DNA of 9,660 nucleotides from Deltaproteobacteria bacterium (GCA_017889845.1 JAGGAJ010000064.1:1-9660), one strand, 5' to 3'; counted from the stretch's first letter, positions 1 through 6,560 are shown. The notes: generated from the sequence alone by a model not told the origin. Made by a program: numbers and translations.

Positions 1-83
1 GGAATGAGTTCGCCGCTCACCCTCATGGGATCCTTCCCCCTTGCCCTTAAGCCGTTGACAACAAACGCACCCGCCTTACCCAT
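1..83 (-). CDS. Possible 5' end of an unrecognised gene, truncated by the left window edge
   Basis: On the minus strand an ATG at 83-81 opens a frame that stays open to the window edge, giving 27 visible codons that begin MGKAGAFVVNGLRARG. The residue mix (alternating hydrophobic and Gly/Lys/Arg) looks protein-like and no stop interrupts it. There is no good Shine-Dalgarno sequence in front of the ATG (the preceding bases are GAGCAAATAAGCG), and several AGG codons are unlike the array genes further right. The function is not recognised. The plus strand is also open from position 1 to the TGA at 100-102, so a 3' end of a plus-strand gene cannot be excluded. Only the flanking sequence would settle this. 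Confidence 0.25.
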   Translation of the reverse strand, partial: MGKAGAFVVNGLRARGKDPMRVSGELI

Positions 84-240
84 CGCTTATTTGCTCGGTT
101 GAGATAAGAGTTAGGTGCCGGACGCGGATCGAAGATTCCAACGAATGGATGAAAGAAATCGTACTTGTTCTCGTTGGGGAATCCGGATGGGGAACCAGGG
201 AGGGATCCCCCACCGAGCCAACCCTGCTGATTTTCCGCAC

Positions 241-480
241 CTCATCACCGGTCCCGCGGCGTTCGCTCCCGACGGCTACCCATTCCCTAATTCGTCCTTT
301 GCGCAATACAGTGCCCACGTGGACAAGGTCGCGGAGCGGATGGGCTTCCCGGAGGCGCCCCATACTTCCCGCTGGAGGGGTACCCCACCGACACGCATTT
401 CAAGGTGGAGCAGCCTCTGGAGCCAGAGGGGGACATTCTTGATCTGTTGGGGATTGAAGGGGAAGAGTGTCCCCCGCCAG
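241..480 (+). pseudogene. Protein-like stretch split between two frames; candidate decayed gene
   Basis: Two adjoining plus-strand segments read like coding sequence but lie in different frames. Positions 241-360 have mostly G or C in third codon positions and contain the peptide GYPFPNSSFAQYSAHVDKVA, ending in ERMGFPEAP. The next frame from 363 to about 480 continues with YFPLEGYPTDTHFKVEQPLE and then GDILDLLGIEGEE. Joining them at about 358-362 needs a single-base shift in a C-rich run. No convincing start codon with a ribosome site is visible, and the downstream part runs into the intergenic repeat. I do not recognise the family. It could be a gene remnant, a gene carrying a sequencing error, or chance; the codon bias and the smooth join favour a remnant. 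Confidence 0.3.
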
Positions 481-484
481 GAAC

Positions 485-545
485 GCAAGGGCAGCTCGCG
501 GGCGAAGGTCGCGAGCGTAGACGAAGGGAAGGCCCACCCGCGGAG
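485..545 (+). repeat. Intergenic repeat, copy A (inverted relative to copy B)
   Basis: Positions 498-520 are identical, as reverse complement, to positions 1407-1429; the shared core includes GGCGAAGGTCGCGAGCGTAG. Similarity continues on the left side, where a 20-base stretch (485-504) matches with three mismatches, and more loosely on the right through GAAGG and the CCCGCG-rich end. Within copy A, GCTCGCG (494-500) and CGCGAGC (510-516) can form a 7-bp stem with a 9-nt loop. An outer pair, GTGTCCCC (467-474) and GGGGACAC (563-570), brackets it. This looks like a dispersed REP-like or MITE-like intergenic element, but only two copies are in view. Confidence 0.6.
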
Positions 546-574
546 AGAGAGACCTTGTCGTCGGGGACACGCGG

Positions 575-589
575 TACAATACCCGCATG
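575..589 (+). promoter_or_regulatory. Candidate -10 box placing transcription start at the phosphoesterase start codon
   Basis: TACAAT at 575-580 matches the sigma70-type -10 consensus in five of six positions. Its usual start point, about seven bases downstream, falls on or beside the ATG at 587. No Shine-Dalgarno sequence precedes that ATG, so the mRNA could be leaderless. The -35 side is weak: TTGTCG at 555-560 is only 14 bp away, and the hexamer at the ideal distance is a poor match. The call therefore depends on the -10 box and its position. Confidence 0.35.
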
Positions 590-1351
590 CGGATGACACG
601 GGTCGTCATCCTGGCCCTGTGCGCCCTGCTGTGGGCCGGGCATGCGTTCGCGTGGGCGTTCGCCGTTTGCGGGGACAGCCGGGACGACAAGGACGGCATC
701 TTTCCGCAGATCCTGTCCGCCGTGGACGCCTCCGACATGGAGTTCCTCCTCCACACGGGGGACATGGTCTCCAGAGGCACCCCCGGGGAGTGGGTGGCGT
801 TTCGGGATCTGACCGCGGCGTTCCGGAAGCCGCTGCGTCCCGTGATCGGGAACCACGAGATATACAAAGGAACGCGGGGGGATTTCGTCCGCTTCTTCGG
901 ATTGCCCGGGACCTCGTACTCCTTCACTCACCAGGACGCCCACTTCGCGATCGTGGACAACGCGGGCGGGGTGCTGTCCGACAACACCCTCGCATGGCTC
1001 GACCGGGACCTCGCCGCGCACCCGGCCGGAAAGGACGGCGTCTCGGTGATCGTGGTGGCGATGCACGTCCCCCCGCGGACCGCCGGGATATCCCCCCACG
1101 GCGTGGTCCGGGACTACGAGGAGCAGAGCGCGAAACTCCTCGGGATCCTGAAGCGGCACCGGGTGGACCTGATCCTGTGCGGCCACGAGCACATGCACCA
1201 CGACGAGGTATGGGAGGGGATCCGGGTGATCGTGTCCGGCGGGGCGGGCGCCCCGCTGGTGCCGTTACAGCGGTACGGCTTCTACCGGATCGACGTCGAC
1301 GGGGGGAGGATCCGGGGGACATTCCTGCCGGTCAAGCCCTCCGCACGCTGA
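587..1351 (+). CDS. Secreted calcineurin-like metallophosphoesterase
   Basis: This 254-residue protein has the metallophosphoesterase signature in order: GDSR near residues 29-32 (Asp30 in the first metal motif, with Arg where many members have His), TGD 57-59, GNHE 88-91, MH 159-160 and GHEH 199-202. These residues bind two divalent metals in this family, which hydrolyses phosphomono- or phosphodiesters. The substrate cannot be read from sequence. The N-terminus is a classic Sec signal peptide: a short basic start, a hydrophobic stretch of about residues 6-17, then AGHAFA with likely cleavage after Ala22. A periplasmic or exported location is therefore expected. The ATG at 587 was chosen; a second in-frame ATG at 593 would remove only two residues. 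There is no clear ribosome site. The gene stands alone on the plus strand, bracketed by two inverted copies of an intergenic repeat, and converges on the cytochrome array. Confidence 0.85.
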   Translation: MRMTRVVILALCALLWAGHAFAWAFAVCGDSRDDKDGIFPQILSAVDASDMEFLLHTGDMVSRGTPGEWVAFRDLTAAFRKPLRPVIGNHEIYKGTRGDFVRFFGLPGTSYSFTHQDAHFAIVDNAGGVLSDNTLAWLDRDLAAHPAGKDGVSVIVVAMHVPPRTAGISPHGVVRDYEEQSAKLLGILKRHRVDLILCGHEHMHHDEVWEGIRVIVSGGAGAPLVPLQRYGFYRIDVDGGRIRGTFLPVKPSAR

Positions 1352-1363
1352 GGCCGTCCGTAA

Positions 1364-1392
1364 CCCCGCCCTGTGCGGGATTCCTCGCGGGG
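1364..1392 (+). terminator. Possible GC-rich hairpin after the phosphoesterase
   Basis: CCCCGC (1364-1369) and GCGGGG (1387-1392) can pair across a 17-nt loop, starting 13 bases after the stop codon. There is no good T-run after it (GGCTTCCTCTTC follows), so if it terminates transcription it is not a textbook intrinsic terminator. It adjoins repeat copy B, which may contribute to structure in this convergent gap. Confidence 0.25.
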
Positions 1393-1460
1393 GGCTTCCT
1401 CTTCAGCTACGCTCGCGACCTTCGCCCGCTCGCTGCCATTGCGCTCGACGCAATCCCTGC
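1386..1460 (-). repeat. Intergenic repeat, copy B (inverted relative to copy A)
   Basis: The reverse complement of this segment matches copy A at 485-545, with a 23-base identical core at 1407-1429. Copy B additionally carries a perfect hairpin, ATTGCG (1438-1443) with loop CTCGA and CGCAAT (1449-1454), which copy A has only in part. The segment fills most of the convergent gap between the phosphoesterase (ends 1351) and the last gene of the cytochrome array (ends 1530). Both copies read through as similar spurious peptides (YARDLRP plus an Ala-rich tail), which shows why automated ORF callers may place false genes here. Confidence 0.6.
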
Positions 1461-1529
1461 CTTGGCTCCATAGGCCGCTTCCGAGGATCCCCCCGCTGCG
1501 TCATCCCGCGCTGGCCAAGGGGGTTACCC

Positions 1530-2792
1530 TTACGCCCCCGGGGCGGGCAGCTCCCCGCCGACCGCCCTGCCGTCCCCGTCCTTCCCCTCCGCCAGCATCT
1601 CCTTCCACGGGGGGAGGACCTTCAGGAGGATGGCCAGGATCACCACCGGCAGCATGAGCAGCGCGAGGGCGAAGAGGAGCCCCTCCAACCCCCCGAACTC
1701 CATCTTGTAGGTGGTCAGGCCCCGGAAGCTCTTGGAGAACATCTGGCCGCCGATGACGACGTTCCACCGCGTCGCGAAGATGCCGAACTGGATCAGCAGG
1801 ACCGAGATGAAGTAGAGCATCTTCCGGAGGTCCTCGTTCAGGCTGAAGCGGTGCCGGAAGATCTTGGTGACGGAGATGATGGCCAGCGGAAGGATCATGC
1901 CGAGCATGACCTGGATGACGATGAGGCTCATGAACAGCTTGCTCATCAGCATCTCGGAGAGGATCTTGATCTCCTCCTCGCTCTGGTAGACGCGGTGGAT
2001 GAACTCGACCACTTCGAGGGAAAAGTCCACGATGACGGCGTAGAAGAGGAAGTCGACCGCCTTGTCGACGCACTTCATGTTGATCTTGCCGCCCGCCAGC
2101 GGGGTGATGACCATGTAGAAGAGAATGACCAGTGCGATCCCGGACACGATCGCCGAGAAGAGGAACACGATGGGGATCAGCACGCTGCTCCACCAGGGGT
2201 TCGCCTTGATGGAGCCGAAGATGAACCCGACGTACCCGTGTAGGAGGAAGGCGGACGGGATCCCGATGATAGTGATGGTCTTCAGCGCCTTGTGATCGAA
2301 TTCGACCCCGCGCGCGCTCGTGTCGCGCGAGAAGAGGGCGAGCGCCCGGTAGACGAACCGCATCACCCCCGTCTTCTCCTCTGCCCACGCGATCATGTCC
2401 GTCCGGTGCACGAACCAGATCTCCAGCAGTAGGACCGCCATGAGGTACCAGGCGTACACGAAGCCGAACATCGCCATGGCGGAGGAGGTCTGCGGCGTCA
2501 GCAGGATCTCGTAGAACCGCCCCGGGTGACCGAGGTGGGAGACCAGCGCCATCGGCGCGACGAGGAGGTACGCCAGCGCGGTGAGGAGGGAGAGCCGGTA
2601 GAGGGGCTGGACCTCCTTCACGTTGAACACCTTCACCAGGGACGCCAGGATGAAAGCCCCCGCGACGACTCCCGTGATGTACGGGTAGACGACGATCAGC
2701 ATCCCCCAGTGGATCTCGACCTCGTTCGGGTAGATGAACCCCTGGATCTGGGGGAGGATCTCGGCGAGGTGGCGCATCAGGTCCTGGTTCAT
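1530..2792 (-). CDS. NrfD/PsrC-family quinone-interacting membrane subunit (module 2)
   Basis: This 420-residue polytopic protein has about nine hydrophobic segments, near residues 31-52, 68-85, 108-128, 172-193, 203-231, 246-265, 286-307, 326-340 and 371-392. NrfD-type features are HLGHPGRFYEILLTPQTSSA (86-105), the acidic SLEVVEFIHRVYQ region (258-270) and RWNVVIGGQ (342-350). NrfD/PsrC subunits bind quinone in the membrane and dock on a four-cluster Fe-S protein, which is the gene immediately upstream. The ATG at 2792-2790 overlaps that gene's TGA in an ATGA junction, and GGAG lies 7 nt before it. An open frame continues upstream to 3176, but there it is only the antisense-frame shadow of the Fe-S gene. 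Its sequence differs clearly from the other NrfD in the window and lacks the DsrP-like blocks seen there. It is the last gene of the array. The direction of electron flow cannot be told from sequence. Confidence 0.85.
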   Translation of the reverse strand: MNQDLMRHLAEILPQIQGFIYPNEVEIHWGMLIVVYPYITGVVAGAFILASLVKVFNVKEVQPLYRLSLLTALAYLLVAPMALVSHLGHPGRFYEILLTPQTSSAMAMFGFVYAWYLMAVLLLEIWFVHRTDMIAWAEEKTGVMRFVYRALALFSRDTSARGVEFDHKALKTITIIGIPSAFLLHGYVGFIFGSIKANPWWSSVLIPIVFLFSAIVSGIALVILFYMVITPLAGGKINMKCVDKAVDFLFYAVIVDFSLEVVEFIHRVYQSEEEIKILSEMLMSKLFMSLIVIQVMLGMILPLAIISVTKIFRHRFSLNEDLRKMLYFISVLLIQFGIFATRWNVVIGGQMFSKSFRGLTTYKMEFGGLEGLLFALALLMLPVVILAILLKVLPPWKEMLAEGKDGDGRAVGGELPAPGA

Positions 2793-3538
2793 CGGACTTC
2801 TCCGTCCAGGTTCGCGTAGTAGACTTTCGGCTCCGTGTTCAGCCCCGGTTTCAGGACGTGGATCTTGTTCATCCGCAGGAAGCGGGACAGCGGGCTCGCC
2901 GCCGCGTTCAGGTCGCCGAAGATCCGCGCCTGGGTCGGGCACACCTCGACGCATGCCGGGAGCTGCCCCACCGAGATCCGGTGGTAGCAGAAGGTGCACT
3001 TGTCCGCGGTGTGGGTTGCCGGGCTCAGGTACCGGGCGCCGTAGGGGCACGCCTGGATGCAGTACCGGCACCCGATGCACGTCTTCTCGTTGACGAGGAC
3101 AACGCCGTCCTCCGTCCGCCACGTCGCCCCCACGGGGCACACCTGCACGCAGGGGGGATCCGCGCACTGGTTGCACAGTTTCGGCACGAAGAAGCTGCGC
3201 AGGATGGATTTGTCCAGGGCGGCCTCGGGCACCGGCTCCGCGCCCGGATCAATCGTCCGAACGGCCGTCTCGCCGTTTTTCCGGATGATGTACCGTTCGA
3301 CCCAGGTCCGGAAGAAGAACGGCTCCTTCGGCACGTTGTTCTCGGCCTTGCACGCCTCCATGCACCGCCCGCACCCGATGCACTTGTCCACCGAGACGCC
3401 GTACCCGTACCATTTCCCCGTCCGGACGGTTTCCTTCGCGTGTGCGCTTCCGGGAAGGAGCTTGAGGAACCCGCCGATCGCCCCCCCGGAGCAGAGGAGC
3501 GCAAGGAAATCCCTGAGGAACCTTCTTCGGCCGTTCAA
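2789..3538 (-). CDS. Tat-exported four-[4Fe-4S] ferredoxin-type electron transfer subunit (module 2)
   Basis: From the chosen TTG start the protein has 249 residues. The N-terminus is a Tat signal: GRRRFLR at 3-9, a hydrophobic core, and SAHA at 31-34 with likely cleavage after Ala34. This implies folding with cofactors and export. Sixteen Cys form four cluster motifs: C53/56/59/63, C122/125/130/134, C154/157/160/164 and C181/184/196/200, the pattern of DmsB/PsrB/NrfC/HmcB subunits. The role is electron wiring between the NrfD quinone site and haem proteins. The TTG (3538-3536) is preferred over an in-frame ATG at 3571 because GGAGG sits 7 nt upstream of it, it overlaps the previous gene's TGA in a TTGA junction, and it puts the twin arginines close to the N-terminus. 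The 3' end overlaps the NrfD gene by 4 nt. Confidence 0.88.
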   Translation of the reverse strand: MNGRRRFLRDFLALLCSGGAIGGFLKLLPGSAHAKETVRTGKWYGYGVSVDKCIGCGRCMEACKAENNVPKEPFFFRTWVERYIIRKNGETAVRTIDPGAEPVPEAALDKSILRSFFVPKLCNQCADPPCVQVCPVGATWRTEDGVVLVNEKTCIGCRYCIQACPYGARYLSPATHTADKCTFCYHRISVGQLPACVEVCPTQARIFGDLNAAASPLSRFLRMNKIHVLKPGLNTEPKVYYANLDGEVR

Positions 3539-3550
3539 TTCTCCACCTCC
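3535..3550 (-). promoter_or_regulatory. Shine-Dalgarno and TTGA stop/start overlap coupling the octahaem cytochrome to the Fe-S gene
   Basis: On the minus strand GGAGG (3550-3546) is followed by a 7-nt spacer and TTG (3538-3536). The TGA of the upstream cytochrome occupies 3537-3535, giving a TTGA overlap equivalent to the common ATGA arrangement. This decides the start of the Fe-S gene and predicts translational coupling by terminating ribosomes. Confidence 0.7.
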
Positions 3551-4299
3551 GGCGAATGGGGATAATGGCATTGCCAGCACACGTACTTCTCGCCGTGTTC
3601 GGCCATGTCGATCTTCGGGGCGCTCTTCGCCAGCTTCTCCCTGGTCTCCCGGGTGTCCTTCGCATGGCACTTCCCGCAGAACTCCCGGTTCTGGGGCTTC
3701 GTCGGCTTCACGCCGCGGGGCGTGATCTTGTGCTGCTGTGGCGCCTGGTGGCACGTGGTGCACTCGAGCTGGACGTGGTGGGACACCGCCTTCGTCCGGG
3801 CGATCTCCCCGTGGCACGCGGAGCACTCCTTCGGCGTGGTCGGGGGCTTCGGGTCGTGCGGGTTGTGGCAGCCCGCACACGGCTTGAGCGGGTTATGGCC
3901 CTGCGGATTGATCTGCGGGAAACCCCTCGGCCGCGACGGATTGTAGGCGTGGCACTGAACGCAGAAGGAGCGCGTCGCGGGGATCGCCGGCTTGGTCTTG
4001 TCGGGGTCCTCGGTGTGCGTCTTTGCGGGGCCGTGGCACGTCTCGCAGGAGAGATCGCGATGGTACCCCGCCTTCTTCTTGCCGTAGATCTCCCCGTGGC
4101 ACTCCTCACAGGCGTGGGCCCCGGCGTACCGCATCGGCTTGGCCTTCTCGCGGAGGATGGCGTTGTCCCACTGCACGTGGACGCTCTTCATGGGCGTGGG
4201 GATCATCACCCACGCGATGGCCAGCACGGCGGTCAGCACGACGAAGACGACGAGCAGCCGCGCCAGGGAGTCCGGCATCTTCTCGGGGAATTTCACCAT
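3535..4299 (-). CDS. Membrane-anchored octahaem cytochrome c (module 2)
   Basis: This 254-residue protein has eight CxxCH haem-binding motifs, beginning at Cys64, 85, 113, 141, 159, 180, 208 and 241. A single hydrophobic segment at about residues 11-33 follows a short charged N-terminus. It lacks a clear signal peptidase site, so it most likely stays as an uncleaved anchor with the haem domain outside the cytoplasm, as in NapC/NrfH-type or Cbc-type cytochromes. Many non-motif His residues (for example His80, His135, His148, His174, His175) are available as distal ligands. The CxxCHNPHDP block at 141-150 is also found in the tetrahaem cytochrome of module 1. The ATG at 4299 has AGGAGG 11 nt upstream and lies 31 bp after the DsrP-like NrfD gene. 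The likely role is to pass electrons between the Fe-S/NrfD subunits and periplasmic or outer-membrane partners. No catalytic haem site can be assigned by eye. Confidence 0.88.
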   Translation of the reverse strand: MVKFPEKMPDSLARLLVVFVVLTAVLAIAWVMIPTPMKSVHVQWDNAILREKAKPMRYAGAHACEECHGEIYGKKKAGYHRDLSCETCHGPAKTHTEDPDKTKPAIPATRSFCVQCHAYNPSRPRGFPQINPQGHNPLKPCAGCHNPHDPKPPTTPKECSACHGEIARTKAVSHHVQLECTTCHQAPQQHKITPRGVKPTKPQNREFCGKCHAKDTRETREKLAKSAPKIDMAEHGEKYVCWQCHYPHSPEVEN

Positions 4300-4330
4300 T
4301 TCGCGATATCCCTCCTGGGAACGGTTCCTT

Positions 4331-5617
4331 TCAATCCCGGTACGACTGGGCCGCCAGCGCGTCCGCCTTACGGATGAACTCCGTGTCCACGATGACCGGC
4401 TTCACCCCGTCATCTCCGACGTAGAACTCGCCGGTGAGTATCGGTACCGCCACCCGGAGCAGCAGCGTGTAGACGAACAGCCCGGTGGCCCAGATCCCGA
4501 GGGACACCAGGATCTCGGTTCCCGTCGGGGAGTATTCGAAGATCTCCCCCAGCACGTCGGGCACCAGCCCCGGGATCACCAGGCCCAGCCCCTTCTCGAT
4601 GTAGACGCCGATGAAGATCAGCACGCACCCGATGTTCAGGGTGACGTAATTTTCCCGCGTCTGGGGCACGAGGAACAGGATGAAGGCGGCGACGTTGAAG
4701 AACATCGCGGTCCAGATGTACGGCACGAGGTCGCTGTGGCCCTTGAGCCCCTGGAACAGGTACTCCATGGGGGCGAGGTGGATCGTGTGGGAGTAGTACT
4801 CCTTGAACACCTCGGCGCCCAGCAGGAACAGGTTGATGAACATGGAGTAGGCGATGAGCTCGGCGACCTTGAAGATCGCCTCGTCCTTGATCTCGACCCG
4901 TGTGTACTTCCGGATCACCTGGAAGAGCATGATCATGAACGCCGGGCCCGAGCAGAACGCCGACGCGAGGAACCGCGGCGCCAGGATCGATGCGTTCCAG
5001 AACGGCCGGGCCGCCAGCCCGTTGTAGAGAAACGCCGTCACCGTGTGGATGGAGACCGCCGCGGGGATGGAGAACAGGATCATCGGGTTGAAGAAGTTCG
5101 GGTTCGGCTCCTCGCGGTTGTAGTTCTTGTAGCAGATGTACACCGCGATGACCAGGTTCAGCACGAGGTAGGTGTTCAGGACCACCACGTCCCACGCCAG
5201 GAGCGACTGCGGGAAGTTCAGGATCCCGATCTTGGGGATCAGGTGCCAGAACCGGTCCGGGCGGCCGATGTCGACGGTGACGAAGAGCAGGCACATGACC
5301 ATCGCGGAGACGGCCAGCATCTCCCCGAGGACCGCGATCTCCTTGATCGGCTTCCACTTGTACACGTAGGCGGGGATCACGAGGAGGACCGCCGCGGCCG
5401 CCACCCCGACCAGGAAGGTGAAGTTGGAGATGTAGAATCCCCACGACGCCTGGTCCCGCATCCCGGTGACGATCAGCCCGTTCTGGAGCTGGTAGACGTA
5501 CGCCGCCGCGCCGATCGCCATCAGGACGAGCAGGGAGACGATCCACGCGTAGTACGCCTTGCTCCCCTTGGTGACGAGGACCAGCGTCCCCTTGAAGAAC
5601 TCCCAGATCTTTCTCAT
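4331..5617 (-). CDS. DsrP-like NrfD-family quinone-interacting membrane subunit (module 1)
   Basis: This 428-residue protein has about ten hydrophobic segments, near residues 21-43, 60-86, 95-116, 138-163, 178-200, 214-234, 251-272, 297-319, 325-347 and 366-397. Several blocks recall DsrP/HmcC-type NrfD proteins: SWGFYISNFTFLVGVAAAA (58-76), VDIGRPDRFWHLIPKIGILN (115-134), HTVTAFLYNGLAARPFWNAS (191-210) and LAPRFLASAFCSGPA (212-226). In the family these subunits oxidise or reduce menaquinone within the membrane and hand electrons to the adjoining four-cluster Fe-S protein. The ATG at 5617 lies 16 bp after the stop of that Fe-S gene. GGTGAG three bases before the ATG is a close, imperfect ribosome site, so coupling to upstream translation is likely. 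It is clearly a different NrfD lineage from the one at 1530-2792. A role in dissimilatory sulfite reduction is not implied, because no dsrMKJ partner is in view. Confidence 0.88.
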   Translation of the reverse strand: MRKIWEFFKGTLVLVTKGSKAYYAWIVSLLVLMAIGAAAYVYQLQNGLIVTGMRDQASWGFYISNFTFLVGVAAAAVLLVIPAYVYKWKPIKEIAVLGEMLAVSAMVMCLLFVTVDIGRPDRFWHLIPKIGILNFPQSLLAWDVVVLNTYLVLNLVIAVYICYKNYNREEPNPNFFNPMILFSIPAAVSIHTVTAFLYNGLAARPFWNASILAPRFLASAFCSGPAFMIMLFQVIRKYTRVEIKDEAIFKVAELIAYSMFINLFLLGAEVFKEYYSHTIHLAPMEYLFQGLKGHSDLVPYIWTAMFFNVAAFILFLVPQTRENYVTLNIGCVLIFIGVYIEKGLGLVIPGLVPDVLGEIFEYSPTGTEILVSLGIWATGLFVYTLLLRVAVPILTGEFYVGDDGVKPVIVDTEFIRKADALAAQSYRD

Positions 5618-5633
5618 CGGCTCACCGCCAGCC

Positions 5634-6560
5634 TCACGTGGCGTAGAAGTAGTAGAACTTCGGCCGGGTGTTCAGGTCCTCCTTGAGGATGAACACGCGC
5701 TTGTTCTCGATCACGTAGCGGATCTCGCTCTCGGGGTCGAGGAGGTTGCCGAACTTCCGCGCCCCCACCGGGCAGACCTCCACGCACGCAGTGTACCGCC
5801 CCGGGGTGTTCCGGACCCGCTGGATGCAGAAGGTGCACTTCTCGACCACGCCCACCGGCCGCGGCCGGTTCCCGAGGTAGTGCGTCTCCGGGTTCATCTC
5901 CGCCGCGGGGAGGCCCGCCTTCTTCCAGTTGAAGTGGCGCGCGCCGTACGGGCACGCAGCCATGCAGTACCGGCAGCCGATGCACCAGTTGTAGTCGACC
6001 ACCGTGATCCCGTCCCGCTCCTTCCAGGTGGCCTGCACGGGGCACACCTTGACGCACGGCGGCCTCTCGCACTGCTGGCACTGGACGGGCATGTAGAAGT
6101 GCCCCTTTTCGGGGACCTTGGCCGGGTTGTAGTACAACTCCGCCTCCTCCAGGTCCACGCCCCGCTCCTTGTTCAGCTGCAGCACCTGGATCCATTGGAT
6201 CTGCGGATCGCGGGACTGGTTGTTCTCCTGGATGCATCCGTACGCGCAGCGGCGGCAGCCGATGCAGCGGGACAGGTCCAGGCCGTAGCCGTAGAGCACT
6301 CCCTCGATGGGGGGGGTTGCCCGGACCTTCACCGCCTTCCCGAACCGCCCGCTGTACTCCTTTTCCAGCCGGGCGATGACCTTTTCCAGCTCGGGCCTGG
6401 AGAGCTCCCGGAAATTCTTCTGGAAGAACGCCTCCCAGACGGAGGCGGAGGCGTCCTTCTCCGGCAGGACCAGCGCCCCCAGAACGGCCGCGACCCCCTT
6501 CATCATCTTCCTGCGCGACATCCGGAACGCCTGGCCGTCGCGGGACCCCGGTTTCGGCAT
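5634..6560 (-). CDS. Tat-exported four-[4Fe-4S] ferredoxin-type electron transfer subunit (module 1)
   Basis: From ATG 6560 the protein has 308 residues. A Tat motif SRRKMMK lies at 15-21, followed by a hydrophobic segment of about 23-32. Four cluster motifs use C99/102/105/109, C161/164/169/173, C193/196/199/203 and C242/245/259/263, as in DmsB/PsrB/HmcB proteins. Compared with its module 2 counterpart it carries an additional segment of about 45 residues between signal and first cluster (41-85, helical and charged), plus extra loops around 114-150 and 211-240. It should pass electrons between the DsrP-like NrfD downstream and the tetrahaem cytochrome upstream. The chosen start has GGGAGAGGG just upstream. 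Alternatives are a GTG at 6605 that overlaps the cytochrome stop as GTGA (323 residues) and an ATG at 6521 that puts the twin arginines at residues 3-4. The reading frame continues open upstream, but only as a shadow of the cytochrome gene. Confidence 0.87.
   Translation of the reverse strand: MPKPGSRDGQAFRMSRRKMMKGVAAVLGALVLPEKDASASVWEAFFQKNFRELSRPELEKVIARLEKEYSGRFGKAVKVRATPPIEGVLYGYGLDLSRCIGCRRCAYGCIQENNQSRDPQIQWIQVLQLNKERGVDLEEAELYYNPAKVPEKGHFYMPVQCQQCERPPCVKVCPVQATWKERDGITVVDYNWCIGCRYCMAACPYGARHFNWKKAGLPAAEMNPETHYLGNRPRPVGVVEKCTFCIQRVRNTPGRYTACVEVCPVGARKFGNLLDPESEIRYVIENKRVFILKEDLNTRPKFYYFYAT

Noticed and set aside
55..83. Perfect TTGACA (-35 consensus) at 55-60
   Set aside because: No acceptable -10 hexamer lies 16-18 bp downstream on the plus strand, and no gene begins shortly after it.
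115..1473. Long plus-strand frame of 452 codons
   Set aside because: From about 587 on it runs out of frame across the phosphoesterase gene and gives a low-complexity Arg/Gly/Pro-rich product; only a short part before 360 looks coding and is reported as a remnant.
1530..3176. 548-codon form of the module 2 NrfD with a longer N-terminus
   Set aside because: The first 128 codons overlap the Fe-S gene in another frame and are Arg/Gly/Pro-rich; the ATG at 2792 has a ribosome site and an ATGA overlap.
4331..5617. Naming the NrfD gene dsrP and inferring dissimilatory sulfite reduction
   Set aside because: The similarity is at family level; the dsrM, dsrK and dsrJ-type partners and dsrAB are not in the window, and the cytochrome partners are of a different kind.
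4139..5686. Long plus-strand frame of 515 codons
   Set aside because: It is antisense to the DsrP-like NrfD gene; the Asp/Glu/His/Arg-rich product is a mirror of hydrophobic codons.
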